Part shown: piece after piece, positions 29,441 through 38,103 of the stretch
Position numbering within the stretch: position 1 is the first letter of the stretch
How the letters are laid out: each line of letters starts with the position of its first letter
Assembly: GCA_963840805.1 (NCBI GenBank)
Contig: CAWJAJ010000011.1
Span: 186,001-250,000 of the forward strand
Direction: 5' to 3'
DNA from: CADEEN01 sp963840805
GTDB taxonomy: Bacteria; Pseudomonadota; Gammaproteobacteria; Burkholderiales; Burkholderiaceae_C
DNA: 64,000 nt
Program-made: the position numbers and the translations under genes
Notes under the pieces: generated by a model
Seen by the model: the letters and a program-made list of their open reading frames with translations, nothing else
Told to the model about the DNA's origin: nothing
The model's database searches: none

Positions 29441-29454
29441 TTGATCAGCATCAA
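29441..29454 (-). promoter_or_regulatory. FNR/ANR box upstream of ccoN
   Basis: TTGAT-CAGC-ATCAA is a perfect match to the palindromic FNR/ANR consensus (TTGAT-N4-ATCAA). It lies 71 bases before the ccoN ATG and overlaps the presumed end of ccoS. It would allow ccoNOQP to be induced under low oxygen independently of ccoIS. The regulator gene itself is not identified in this window. Confidence 0.75.
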
Positions 29455-29591
29455 GTGGTGTTTCCAGAATGCGTTCACCTTCGCGCTCGAGGTCGTCGAA
29501 CTGCCCGCCGCGCAGCGCCCACGCAAACAGCGCCAGGATCGCCAGCACCAGCAGCGCCGAGAGCGGGAATCAGCAGGTACAGGATGTCCAT
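29451..29591 (-). CDS. ccoS: cbb3 oxidase maturation protein CcoS, frameshifted
   Basis: CcoS (FixS) is a small single-helix protein needed to load cofactors into the cbb3 oxidase. MDILYLLIP begins at 29591. After a one-base change near 29565 the sequence continues SALLVLAILALFAWALRGGQ, FDDLEREGERILE, the classic CcoS pattern. The exact end is uncertain. A TGA at 29453-29451 in a third frame would give about 46 residues, the usual size; the literal frame stays open into ccoN. It follows ccoI by 15 bases. Confidence 0.7.
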
Positions 29592-29606
29592 CGGCAAGGC
29601 ATCCGT

Positions 29607-31868
29607 TCAGCGCGACAGCCGCAGCGCGTTGCCAACCACGACCAGCGAACTCGTGGCCATGCCCAGGCCGGCCAGCCACGGCGGCAGCCAACCAGCCAGC
29701 GCGAGCGGAATGCAGGCCACGTTGTAGGCCGGCGGCCCAGACGAAGTTCTGGCGCACGATACGCCGCGTGCGTCGCGCCAGCGCGAAGGCGTGCGCAACG
29801 TCGGTGAGGTGCATCGACAGCAGCACCGCGTCGGCACTGTGGCGCGCCAGGTCAGCGCCGCTCGCCCATCGCCAGCGAGACGTCGGCCTGCGCCAGCACC
29901 GGCGCGTCGTTGATGCCGTCGCCGAGCATCGCGACGACGCGGCCGTCGGCCTTGCAGCGCGCGCACCGCGGCGAGCTTGTCCTGCGGTGTCGCGGCGGCA
30001 TGCACCGATGCGATGCCGAGTTGCTCGGCAAGCCGCCGCACGCGCACCGCGCGGTCGCCCGAGAGCAGGCGCAACTCGATGCCACCGGCGCTGCAGCGCG
30101 GCCACCGCTGCCGCCGCATCGGGGCGTGGCACCTCTTCGAAATCGAAGCGCAGCAGCGGTGTGCCGACCGGCCCGAACCACAGGCAGAGCGCATCCCCGT
30201 CAGCGGGATCGTCGGCATCAAGCGGCGGCGCACCGACGAACGCCGCCGCATCCCAGCCGCCACGCCCGGCCATCGCCGTCCAGCGCGGCGATGCCGGCGC
30301 CGGGCACCTCGCGCACGTCGTGCCAGTGCCACCGCCACGGTGCCGGCCCGCGTGGCCAGTGCGCGCGAGAGCGGATGGTTCGACCACGCGGCGAGCGAGG
30401 CTGCTGCCTGCAGCAGCGCCGTATCGCCGTCGTCGCAATCCGCCGCGTACGCAATGCGTTGCAGCCCGCACCAGCGAGGCTGCGCCTCGGTCAAGCGTGC
30501 CGGTCTTGTCGATGAACAGCGTCTGCACCCGCGCCATCGCGTCGAGCGCATCGGGGCGGCGCAGCAGCACGCCGCGGCGCGCCAAGTCGCCCGCTGGCGG
30601 CCAGCAGCGCCGACGGCGCCGCCAGCGACAGGGCGCAGGGGCAGGTCACGATCAGCACCGAGACGGCGACCCACACGGCGCGCGCCGGCTCGATCACGCT
30701 CCAGGCAGCCGCAGCGATGCCCGCCAGCAGCAGCACGCCGAGCAGGAACGGCGCCGCCCAGCGGTCGGCGCTCGCCGCGAGTGCAGGACGCTGCATCATC
30801 GCGTCGCGCATCAAGGCGACGATGGCGGCCTGCCGCGTCGCCGCGCCGCTGCGCGTGACCCGCATCTCGACCGGCGCGCCCAGGTTGACGCTGCCGGCCA
30901 GCACTTCGTCGCCGGCCCGTTTGGCCAGCGGGTGCGACTCGCCGGACAGCAGCGATTCGTCGGCGGCCGTCGCACCGGCCAGCAATACGCCATCGGCCGG
31001 GAACGCGGCGCCGAGCGCCACGCGCACGCGGTCGCCGGCAACGAGGCGACTGACGGGCACGGACTCGACGCGGCCGTCGCCGAGCACGCGCGTGGCGACG
31101 CTCGGGCAACGCGCGCATGCCGGCCTCCAGCGCCTCGGCGGCGCGGTGGCGCGCACGCAGTTCGAGCCAGCGCGCGCCGAGCAGGAAGGCGACGAACATC
31201 GCCAACGAATCGAAGTACACCTCGTGGCCGAACACGCCACCGGGATCGAATGCGGCGCCGGTGCTGGCAACGAACGTGACTGCGATGCCGAGCGCCACCG
31301 GCACGTCCATGCCGATGCGGCGCTGTCGCAACGCGCGCCAAGCACCGCTGAAGTACGGTGCGGCGCTGAACAGCAGCACCGGCAGCGTCAGCACCCAACT
31401 GCCCCAGTGCAGCAACTGGCGCAGGTCGGGCGCCATTTCGCCCGGTGCGGCCAGATACACCGGCGTTGCGAACATCATCACCTGCATCGCGCAGAAGCCG
31501 GCGACGAACAGCCGCCACAGGGCCAGGCGTTGCTCGCGCAGCCGCAGTGCGCGGGCATCGGCGGCGAGGTCGGGCGCGGCATCGTAGCCGGCGCCACGCA
31601 CCGCGGCGACCAGCGCCGAGACACGGGTTTGCGCCGGATCCCACCGCACCTGGGCGACCGCCGCGGCGGCGTTGACGCGCGCCGACTGCACCCCACCCAC
31701 TTGCACCAGCGCCGCCTCGATCACGCCGGCACAAGCGGCGCAGTGCAGACCGGCCAGGCGCAGTGACGACGTGCCCGCGCCATCGGCATGCCAAAGCGTG
31801 AAGCGTTCGAGCGCTTCAGGGTCATCGAAGGCCGACAAGTCGGCGCGGGCGGCAGCAACGGCGTTCAT
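29607..31868 (-). CDS. ccoI: copper-translocating P1B-type ATPase CcoI, multiply frameshifted
   Basis: CcoI (FixI) exports copper across the inner membrane for cbb3 assembly. The roughly 750-residue protein has an N-terminal metal-binding domain (LAGLHCAACAGVIEAALVQV), the actuator region (ESLLSGESHPLAKRAG), the CPC ion motif in IVTCPCALSLAAPSALLA, the phosphorylation site FIDKTGTL and the hinge GDGINDAPVLAQADVSLAMG. The N terminus to about 31110 is intact. After that at least six frame changes occur (near 31105, 30590, 30475, 30350, 30105, 29955, 29860), with all motifs retained in order. It is divergent from the DUF192 gene. Confidence 0.9.
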   Translation of the reverse strand: MNAVAAARADLSAFDDPEALERFTLWHADGAGTSSLRLAGLHCAACAGVIEAALVQVGGVQSARVNAAAAVAQVRWDPAQTRVSALVAAVRGAGYDAAPDLAADARALRLREQRLALWRLFVAGFCAMQVMMFATPVYLAAPGEMAPDLRQLLHWGSWVLTLPVLLFSAAPYFSGAWRALRQRRIGMDVPVALGIAVTFVASTGAAFDPGGVFGHEVYFDSLAMFVAFLLGARWLELRARHRAAEALEAGMRALPERRHARARRRPRRVRARQSPRCRRPRARGARRRVPGRWRIAGRCDGRRRIAAVRRVAPAGQTGRRRSAGRQRQPGRAGRDAGHAQRRGDAAGRHRRLDARRDDAASCTRGERRPLGGAVPARRAAAGGHRCGCLERDRAGARRVGRRLGADRDLPLRPVAGGAVGAAGRQRATWRAAACCCAAPMRSTRWRGCRRCSSTRPARLTEAQPRWCGLQRIAYAADCDDGDTALLQAAASLAAWSNHPLSRALATRAGTVAVALARRARGARRRHRRAGRRWPGVAAGMRRRSSVRRRLMPTIPLTGMRSACGSGRSAHRCCASISKRCHAPMRRQRWPRCSAGGIELRLLSGDRAVRVRRLAEQLGIASVHAAATPQDKLAAVRALQGRRPRRRDARRRHQRRAGAGAGRRLAGDGRAALTWRATVPTRCCCRCTSPTLRTPSRWRDARGVSCARTSSGPPAYNVACIPLALAGWLPPWLAGLGMATSSLVVVGNALRLSR

Positions 31869-31927
31869 TGAAGTCGGCGAGCCGGTGCGGCCCTGTCGAT
31901 AATCTATTGTCCATGGCTCTCGACGAC

Positions 31928-32413
31928 ATGACAAAAATCAAGGCTCTCGCGCTGCTGCGTACCCTCGCCACCGCGGCGTTGGCCGCCCTTGCCCCGTTGG
32001 CTATCGCCCAAGGCGCCGGCGGCGTGCCGCAGAGCCTGCCGGCGATCACGCTGCAAGCAGGCATGCACAACATTCACGCCGCGGTCGCCCAGACACCCGA
32101 ACAACGCCAGACCGGCCTGATGTTCCGCCGCGAAATGGCGCAACACGAGGGCATGCTTTTCGTGTTCGAGGTGGCCGCGCCGCAGTGCTTCTGGATGAAG
32201 AACACGCTGCTGCCGCTGTCGATCGCGTTCCTGGCCGACGACGGCACCGTCGTCAACATCGCCGACATGAAGCCGCAGTCGCTCGACAGCCACTGCTCTG
32301 CCCAACCGGTGCGCTACGTGCTCGAGATGAACCAGGGCTGGTTTGCCAAGCGCGGCATCGGCCCCGGCTTTCGCATCAGCGGCCCCGGCGGCAAGCCGTT
32401 CGGGGCGCGCTGA
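31928..32413 (+). CDS. DUF192 family exported protein
   Basis: This 161-residue precursor has a signal peptide (MTKIKALALLRTLATAALAA, cut after IAQ) and a compact DUF192 domain. The domain contains ARVAQT-like strands, RQTGLMFRREMAQHEGMLFV, the conserved CFWMKNTLLPLSIAFLADDG, and YVLEMNQGWFAKRGIGPG. Function is unknown in bacteria; the fold is a small beta barrel. ATG at 31928 is chosen because it starts the signal peptide exactly; an in-frame ATG at 31913 is an alternative. A GATAAT element at 31898-31903 could be its -10 box. Confidence 0.87.
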   Translation: MTKIKALALLRTLATAALAALAPLAIAQGAGGVPQSLPAITLQAGMHNIHAAVAQTPEQRQTGLMFRREMAQHEGMLFVFEVAAPQCFWMKNTLLPLSIAFLADDGTVVNIADMKPQSLDSHCSAQPVRYVLEMNQGWFAKRGIGPGFRISGPGGKPFGAR

Positions 32414-32428
32414 GCACGGCGCCAGGGC

Positions 32429-33010
32429 TCAGGCGAAGTTCTTCGCCGCGAAGTCCCAGTTGACGAGCTTGTCGAAGAAGGTCTCGACGTACTTCTGGCG
32501 CAGGTTGCGGTAGTCGATGTAGTAGGCGTGCTCCCACACGTCGACCGTCAACAGGGCCTTGTCGGCGGTCGTGAGCGGCGTGCCCGCCGCTCCGGTGTTG
32601 ACGATGTCGACGCTGCCATCGGCCTTTTTCACCAGCCAGGTCCAACCCGAGCCGAAGTTGCCGACGGCACTCTTGACGAAGGCCTCGCGAAAGGCGGCAT
32701 AGCCGCCCCACTTCGCGTTGATCGCCGCGGCCAGCGCGCCGCTCGGCTCACCGCCGCCGGCCGGCTTCATGCCGCTCCAGAAGAAAGTGTGGTTCCAGAT
32801 CTGGGCGGCGTTGTTGTAGATGCCGCCCGATGATTTCTTGATGATCTCTTCGAGCGAGAGTTTTTCGAACTCCGTGCCCTTTTGCAGGTTGTTCAGGTTC
32901 ACCACGTAGGCGTTGTGATGCTTGCCATGGTGGTACTCCAGGGTTTCACGGCTGTAGTGAGGCGCCAGCGCGTCGATCGCGTACGGCAGCGGGGGTAGGG
33001 TGTGTTCCAT
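32429..33010 (-). CDS. sodB: iron superoxide dismutase
   Basis: The 193-residue enzyme converts superoxide to peroxide and oxygen in the cytosol. Metal-binding residues are visible in HHGKHHNAYVVNLNNL, AAQIWNHTFFWSGMKP, and DVWEHAYYIDYRNLRQKYVE (the DxWEHAYY signature). The first block, with HTLPPLPYAIDALAPHYS, is typical of the Fe type; Fe versus cambialistic use cannot be fixed from sequence. The start at 33010 follows an appropriate purine-rich stretch. sodB next to xseA and exbBD is a common Burkholderiales order. Confidence 0.96.
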   Translation of the reverse strand: MEHTLPPLPYAIDALAPHYSRETLEYHHGKHHNAYVVNLNNLQKGTEFEKLSLEEIIKKSSGGIYNNAAQIWNHTFFWSGMKPAGGGEPSGALAAAINAKWGGYAAFREAFVKSAVGNFGSGWTWLVKKADGSVDIVNTGAAGTPLTTADKALLTVDVWEHAYYIDYRNLRQKYVETFFDKLVNWDFAAKNFA

Positions 33011-33211
33011 GAGGATGCTCCGGAGCGGTTGATTGGAGTTCGCGAGTCATTGTAGGCACGCCGGCATGGCCTTGCTCCCGACCCCGCGCACGGGGCGACG
33101 CGCCGTCGTGGCCGGGGCGGGCATGTGCCCAGGCTCTTGCCGAGTCCCGCCGGTACTGCGGCCGCCGCTATAGTCGCCGCGTTGCAGGTTCCAGCGAGGC
33201 AAGAGACCGAC

Positions 33212-33790
33212 ATGGCTACCCTCTTTCAGTCTCTGGGCCGCACCGTGGCCGCGGGCGTGGTGCTGGTGCTCCTGCTTGCGCTGGTGGTCGGCAACGTGCC
33301 GATGAATCACCTCTGGGGTACCTTCGTGATGCGCTGGCTGCACGTGATGAGCGGCGTGATGTGGGTCGGGCTGCTGTGGTACTTCAACTTCGTGCAGATC
33401 CCGTCGATGCCGAAGATCCCCGACGAGCACAAGCCGGCGATCGGCAAGGTGATCGCCCCGGAGGCGCTGTTCTGGTTCCGCTGGGCCTCGCTGGCCACCG
33501 TCGTCACCGGCCTGCTGCTGTCATGGATGAGCGGCTATATCGCGCTTGCGCTCGGACTGCGGCAGCCGTTCCTGGCCATTGGCATCGGGATGTGGCTGGC
33601 CCTGATCATGGCGGCCAACGTCTGGTTCATCCTCTGGCCGAACCAGAAAAAGGCGCTGGGCATCGTTGCCGCGACGCCGGAAGTCAAGGCCAAGGCCGCA
33701 CGGCGGGCGATGCTGATCTCACGCGTCAACACCATGCTGTCGCTGCCCATGCTGTATTGCATGGTGGCCCAGCAAAACGGCGGGCTGTGA
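33212..33790 (+). CDS. PuuD-like urate hydroxylase-family membrane protein
   Basis: The 192-residue integral membrane protein has about five helices, starting VAAGVVLVLLLALVVGNVPM. It carries conserved blocks MRWLHVMSGVMWVGLLWYFN, KIPDEHKPAIGKVIAPEALF, and MAANVWFILWPNQKKALGIV. These match the N-terminal membrane domain of the PuuD/DUF989 family. Full urate oxidases of this type also have a C-terminal cytochrome domain, absent here, so urate activity is doubtful. ATG at 33212 fits the family start. It is convergent with xseA. Confidence 0.78.
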   Translation: MATLFQSLGRTVAAGVVLVLLLALVVGNVPMNHLWGTFVMRWLHVMSGVMWVGLLWYFNFVQIPSMPKIPDEHKPAIGKVIAPEALFWFRWASLATVVTGLLLSWMSGYIALALGLRQPFLAIGIGMWLALIMAANVWFILWPNQKKALGIVAATPEVKAKAARRAMLISRVNTMLSLPMLYCMVAQQNGGL

Positions 33791-33856
33791 GCGGCCGCGG
33801 CCCGGTCGCCCGCGTGCCATGGACGAGATGCTGGCCGGGCCGTGTGCCCGGCTGGT

Positions 33857-35201
33857 TCATGGCCGCACGTTGACTTGCGCAAGCTCGACTTCGGCGGCAC
33901 CGCGCGCCATCGTCAGCGCCAGTCGCTGGCCCGCGGCGAGTTGGCGGGGATCGGTCAGCAACTGACCGTCAAGGCTCTGCACGACGCTGAAGCCACGCTC
34001 GATCACGCGCTGGGGATCGAGCGCGTGCAGGCGCGCTTCGAGCGTGGCCAGGCGATGCTGCCGCGCGGTCAGTCGTTCATGCAGCGTATGCACCAGCTGC
34101 GACGCACGCGCAGTCAGCGCCATGCGTGCGGCATGCCGCATCTGCACGGCCGCCGCAGCCAGCCGCGCAGCCAGGTGATCGAGCCGGCGGGCTTGTGCGG
34201 CCACGCGTGCCAGGGGCTGGCCCACCCGTGGTGCCAGCCGGTCCAGCCGCTGTGCCTTGGCCTGCAAGATGCGGTCGACACCGCGCGCGAGCGCGCTCGC
34301 CAGCCCCTGGAGTGCCGCCGCGAGCTCGACCGCCGCGGGTGCGGCCAGTTCGGCCGCTGCGGTCGGCGTCGGTGCGCGCAGGTCGGCCGCGAAGTCGCAC
34401 AGCGTCACGTCCGTTTCATGCCCGACACCGCAGACGATGGGAATCGGCGAGCCGGCCACCGCGCGCACCACGCGCTCGTCGTTGAAGCTCCACAAGTCCT
34501 CGAGCGAGCCACCACCACGGGCCAGGATCAGCGTATCGACCTCCGCGGCGCTGGCCGGCCAGCGCCAGCGCCGCCGCCAGCGCTTGCGGCGCCTCGGCGC
34601 CCTGCACCGGGCTGGGGTAGACGATCACCTGCACCTGGGGGGCACGGCGCGCGAGCGTCGTGAGCACGTCATGCAATGCCGCGCCGGCGAGCGAGGTGAC
34701 CACGCCGATGCGCTGCGGAAAGCGCGGCAGCGGCCGCTTGCGGCTGGCATCGAACAGGCCCTCGGCTTCCAGCTTGGCCCTCAGGCGCAGGAACTGCTCG
34801 TACAACGAACCCGCACCGAGCGCCCGCATGGCCTCGGCCACGAACTGCAACTCACCGCGCGGCTCGTAGACGGCGAGGCGCCCGCGCAACTCGACCTGCT
34901 GGCCGTCGCGTGGCGCGAAGTCAAGCAGCCCGGCGGCACGCCGGAACATCGCGCAGCGCAGCGCCGCCTGTGCGCCATCGGCGTCCTTCAACGTGAAGTA
35001 GCAGTGACCGCTGGCCGCACGCGAAAATCCCGACAACTCGCCGCGCACGGTGCAGGCGCCAAAGCGTGCTGCCAGTGCATCGGCGACGGCCAGCACCAGC
35101 GCGCCGACAGTCCAGACGCGCGCAGCGGCGGCATTGGCGATGGGCTCAATCACGCGGCGGCCCAGCACTGGTGCGGGCCTGGAACTCCACAGCCGCGCCA
35201 T
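33857..35201 (-). CDS. xseA: exodeoxyribonuclease VII large subunit, frameshifted
   Basis: XseA is the large subunit of exonuclease VII, which degrades single-stranded DNA. The roughly 447-residue protein has an N-terminal OB-fold (TVRGELSGFSRAASGHCYFT) and a nuclease core with RIGVVTSLAGAALHDVLTTL. After a one-base change near 34555 it continues with WSFNDERVVRAVAGSPIPIV, CGVGHETDVTLCDFAADLRA and a long coiled-coil C terminus ending in RVIERGFSVV and the final block. One indel joins the two halves exactly at the expected position, so the gene is probably intact in the organism. The small subunit xseB is not in the window. Confidence 0.9.
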
Positions 35202-35542
35202 TGCTGGCCCGGCACGGCAGTATCCATGTCACAGCCCTGTCATTTGTTCGCAACTCATTGATTTTCAAGGATTTTTCTCTGCTGAAAGATTGAGCAATCT
35301 GTGTCTGAGCGAGTCTGTATGCGCCTTCGCAGCAGCTTGCCGAAGGTTACGCACAATGTTGTCCACAGCGGCAGTGGATTGCGCCGCGAAGATTGAGGCA
35401 CGTCGGCGTCGCATGGATGGCACAACACAGGCCGCGGACGCCGGCGCATGGGCCGCGCGGCCGCATAATCGCGCGGCCTCGATTGCCACCGCGGCCGTGC
35501 GGCGGCCGTTGCGAGAGGCTCATTTCCGTTGTCGAGGACCCC
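35202..35542. other. intergenic region between xseA and exbB
   Basis: This 340-base divergent gap holds the promoters of xseA and exbB. The stretch 35250-35300 is clearly richer in A+T than its surroundings and is the likely promoter zone, but I cannot assign firm -35/-10 pairs. One DnaA-box-like TTGTCCACA lies at 35359-35367 without companions. No RNA gene or small ORF is convincing. Confidence 0.4.
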
Positions 35543-36172
35543 TTGCTTTCGATCATACAAGCCGCTGGTTGGCCGATCTGGCCCTTGATCATTTGTTCTG
35601 TCGTGGCCCTGGCGCTGGTGATCGAGCGCGTCGTGAGCTTGCGCGGCGCGCGGGTCGCGCCCGAGCGGTTGCTCGACGAAGTGATCTCGATCACGCGCAC
35701 CAGCCTGCCATCCGCGGACGTGGTCAACAAGCTCGCCGGCAATTCCGCGCTCGGCCAGGTGCTGGCCGCAGGCGTGCGCGGCGTCATCGCCGAACCACGC
35801 ATCAGCGAACGGGCGTTGCGGCTGGTGTTCGAGAACGCCGGCCGCGTCGGCGTGCATCGCCTCGAACGCTACCTCAACACGCTGGGCACCATCGCCACGG
35901 CAGCGCCGCTGCTCGGCCTGTTCGGCACCGTGGTCGGCATGATCGAGATCTTCGGCTCACAGGCACCGAGCGGCGGCAGCAACCCGGCGCAACTGGCGCA
36001 TGGCATCTCGGTGGCGCTGTACAACACCGCGTTCGGGCTGATGATCGCGATACCGTCGCTGATGTTCTACCGCTACTTCCGCGGCCGCGTCGACGAGTTC
36101 ACGGTCGAGATGGAGCAGGCGGCCGAGCGGCTGGTGCCGCACCTGATGCGCTTCGCCGTCAAGAACACCTAG
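35543..36172 (+). CDS. exbB: biopolymer transport protein ExbB/TolQ family
   Basis: ExbB forms the pentameric inner-membrane stator that uses proton flow to drive TonB. The 209-residue protein has helix 1 in AAGWPIWPLIICSVVALALV, and helices 2 and 3 in TLGTIATAAPLLGLFGTVVG and GISVALYNTAFGLMIAIPSL, the conserved signatures. No ATG fits the N terminus; I take TTG at 35543 (giving MLSIIQAAGWPIW) with GAGGA just upstream. exbD follows, and a repeat-like spacer of about 110 bases separates them. A TonB gene is not present here. Confidence 0.9.
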   Translation: MLSIIQAAGWPIWPLIICSVVALALVIERVVSLRGARVAPERLLDEVISITRTSLPSADVVNKLAGNSALGQVLAAGVRGVIAEPRISERALRLVFENAGRVGVHRLERYLNTLGTIATAAPLLGLFGTVVGMIEIFGSQAPSGGSNPAQLAHGISVALYNTAFGLMIAIPSLMFYRYFRGRVDEFTVEMEQAAERLVPHLMRFAVKNT

Positions 36173-36174
36173 CA

Positions 36175-36283
36175 ATGACGACCCCTGACTCGCTGCGCTC
36201 GCGCCCCCCGAGGGGTGCTCAGGCCGCTTGGGCCACGCGTGGCCCCTTCATGGCCCTTGGCGGCCCGGCGCTGGCCTGACGCC
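36175..36283 (+). repeat. intergenic repeat, copy 1 (between exbB and exbD)
   Basis: The spacer begins ATGACGACCCCTGACTCGCT and contains GGTGCTCAGGCCGCTTGGG, then ends GGCGGCCCGGCGCTGGCCTG. The same ordered blocks recur right after exbD at 36732-36813, with about 24 bases missing in the middle. It contains GC-rich inverted segments and does not encode a convincing peptide. Confidence 0.6.
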
Positions 36284-36730
36284 ATGAACTTCCGCAAGCA
36301 CCGCGGCGAAGAGCCGGAGATCAACCTGATCCCGTTCATCGATGTCCTGCTGGTGATCCTGATCTTCCTGATGCTGTCGACGACCTACTCGAAGTTCACC
36401 GAACTGCAGGTCAACCTGCCGACCGCCGAAGCCGACAAGCCGCGCGAACGTCCGGCCGAAGTCATCGTTGCCGTGGCTGGCGATGGCCGCTACGCCGTCA
36501 ACGGCAAGGCGGTCGATGGCCGCAGCGTCGAATTGCTGACCGCCGAATTGAGCGCCGCTGCGCAGGCGTTGAAGGACCCGGTGGTGATCGTCTCGGCCGA
36601 CGCCACCGCCGTCCACCAGGCCGTGATCAACGTGCTCGATGCAGCGCGGCGTGCCGGCCTGGCACGCCTGACCTTTGCGGCGCAGACCGCGGGTGCGGGA
36701 TCGGGCGAGGGCGGCGCCGCGCCGCGTTGA
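36284..36730 (+). CDS. exbD: biopolymer transport protein ExbD/TolR family
   Basis: The 148-residue partner of ExbB has a short cytoplasmic N terminus (MNFRKHRGEEPEINLIPFID). Its single helix carries the functional aspartate (the PFID-VLLVILIFLML segment), and a periplasmic domain contains ELQVNLPTAEADKP and DPVVIVSADATAVHQAVINV. The proton-carrying Asp in FIDVLLV is present. ATG at 36284 directly follows the repeat spacer. The next gene, lpxK, lies about 100 bases downstream past a second repeat copy. Co-occurrence with lipid A genes is typical of Burkholderiales. Confidence 0.93.
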   Translation: MNFRKHRGEEPEINLIPFIDVLLVILIFLMLSTTYSKFTELQVNLPTAEADKPRERPAEVIVAVAGDGRYAVNGKAVDGRSVELLTAELSAAAQALKDPVVIVSADATAVHQAVINVLDAARRAGLARLTFAAQTAGAGSGEGGAAPR

Positions 36731-36731
36731 A

Positions 36732-36813
36732 ATGACGACCCCGAGCCCGCGTCGCTCGTTGCCCTCCGGGGGCGCTCAGGCCGTTCGGGGGCGGCCCTGC
36801 GCGGCCTGACGCG
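36732..36813 (+). repeat. intergenic repeat, copy 2 (between exbD and lpxK)
   Basis: The blocks ATGACGACCCC, CGCTCG, GGGGGCGCTCAGGCCGTTCG and GGCGGCCCTGCGCGGCCTGA match the first copy at 36175-36283 in order and orientation, with a central deletion. Both copies begin within two to four bases of the preceding stop codon. Confidence 0.6.
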
Positions 36814-36829
36814 CGCCGCGCCGCTGGCC

Positions 36830-37906
36830 GTGCCCACAGACTCGCACGCGCCGAGCCTGTTCGAGCGCCTGGGCGCCGCACTGCAGCGGCAGTGGTGGGT
36901 TGCCCCGCCCACCGCTGCGGCGCACGCACTGCGGCCGCTGGCGACGCTGTACGGCGTGTTGGCCCGCCTGCACCGCGCCGCGAGCCGTCCGCAGCCGACC
37001 GGCGTCCCGGTGGTCGTGGTCGGCAACCTGATTGCCGGTGGTGCCGGCAAGACGCCGACGACGATGGCGGTGGTGCGATTGCTGCGCGCCTTTGGCTGGC
37101 ATCCGGGCGTCGTCTCGCGCGGCCATGGGCGGCGCGGCCGTGGGCTGGTCGAGGTGCGACGCGACAGCCGCGCGGCCGACTGCGGCGACGAACCGTTGCT
37201 GATCCACTTGCACACCGCGGTGCCGGTGATGGTCGGCCGCGACCGCGTTGCCGCGGCGCGAGCGCTGCGCGCCGCGCACCCCGAGGTCGACATCATCGTC
37301 GCCGACGACGGCCTGCAGCACCATCGCCTCGCACGCGATTTGCAGATCGTCGTGTTCGACGAGCGCGGCGTCGGCAATGGCCTGTTGCTGCCTGCCGGCC
37401 CGTTGCGCGAACCGCTGCCGGCCAGCGTTCCCGCGGCAACGCTGCTGTTGTACAGCGGCGCGCGCGTCAGCACCCCCCTGGCGGGTTGGCTGGCCACGCG
37501 CCGGCTGTCTGGCGTGGTGCCACTGGCCGACTGGTGGCAGGGCCACACGCCAGCGGCCGACAGCTGGCGCGCCGTGCAAGGACGCCCGTTGCTGGCAGCC
37601 GCCGGCACGGCCGCGCCCGAGCGCTTCTTCGAAATGCTGCGCGACCAGGGCCTGCGCCTGGCGGTGACCCAGCCGTTGCCCGACCACGACCCCTTCGACA
37701 CGCTGCCGTGGCGCGCCGATACACCCGATGTCCTGATCACAGAAAAGGACGCCGTGAAGCTGCCGCCCGAGCGCGCCGCGCGCGAGTTCGGGCCGACGCG
37801 CGTTTGGGTCGTGCCGCTAGACTTGGAGCCCGACGTGCCGTTCGCCGCCGCGCTCAAGCGCCACTTCCCGCACCCGCCACGCATGCCACCGCCCGCCTCG
37901 CCATGA
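36830..37906 (+). CDS. lpxK: tetraacyldisaccharide 4'-kinase
   Basis: LpxK phosphorylates the lipid A precursor at the 4' position on the inner membrane. The 358-residue protein has an N-terminal helix and a P-loop in VVVGNLIAGGAGKTPTTMAV. The family blocks GVVSRGHGRRGRG, CGDEPLLIHLHTAVPVMVGR and VIADDGLQHHRL-like (IIVADDGLQHHRLARDLQIV) follow. The C terminus includes DVLITEKDAVKLPP. The start is GTG at 36830; no better ATG lies in frame nearby. Its stop overlaps the next gene by four bases (ATGA). Confidence 0.94.
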   Translation: MPTDSHAPSLFERLGAALQRQWWVAPPTAAAHALRPLATLYGVLARLHRAASRPQPTGVPVVVVGNLIAGGAGKTPTTMAVVRLLRAFGWHPGVVSRGHGRRGRGLVEVRRDSRAADCGDEPLLIHLHTAVPVMVGRDRVAAARALRAAHPEVDIIVADDGLQHHRLARDLQIVVFDERGVGNGLLLPAGPLREPLPASVPAATLLLYSGARVSTPLAGWLATRRLSGVVPLADWWQGHTPAADSWRAVQGRPLLAAAGTAAPERFFEMLRDQGLRLAVTQPLPDHDPFDTLPWRADTPDVLITEKDAVKLPPERAAREFGPTRVWVVPLDLEPDVPFAAALKRHFPHPPRMPPPASP

Positions 37907-38103
37907 CCGCCCTCGACCACCGCCTGATCGACCTGCTCGTCTGCCCCATCTGCAAAGGGCGGCTGCAGATGCAACGCAGCGCCGATGGCCAACCGCAGGC
38001 GCTGGCCTGCCCGGCCGATCGGCTGGCGTTCCCGATCCGCGATGGCATGCCGGTGATGCTCGAGAGTGAAGCGCAGCCCTTCGACGGCCCTGACGCGGCG
38101 TGA
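37903..38103 (+). CDS. Trm112 family zinc-ribbon-like protein (YcaR type)
   Basis: The 66-residue protein has the Trm112/UPF0434 pattern: HRLIDLLVCPICKGRLQMQR with the CPIC half-site, then ALACPADRLAFPIRDGMPVM and a short acidic tail. Only three of the four zinc cysteines of eukaryotic Trm112 are kept, as is common in bacteria. Its function in bacteria is unclear; it accompanies lpxK and kdsB in many proteobacteria. It overlaps lpxK (ATGA) and kdsB (GTGA) by four bases each, so it is strongly co-translated. Confidence 0.88.
   Translation: MTALDHRLIDLLVCPICKGRLQMQRSADGQPQALACPADRLAFPIRDGMPVMLESEAQPFDGPDAA

Noticed and set aside
35359..35367. DnaA-box-like TTGTCCACA between xseA and exbB
   Set aside because: It is a single copy with one mismatch, with no other boxes, AT-rich unwinding repeats or dnaA/dnaN/gidA nearby, so it is not an origin.
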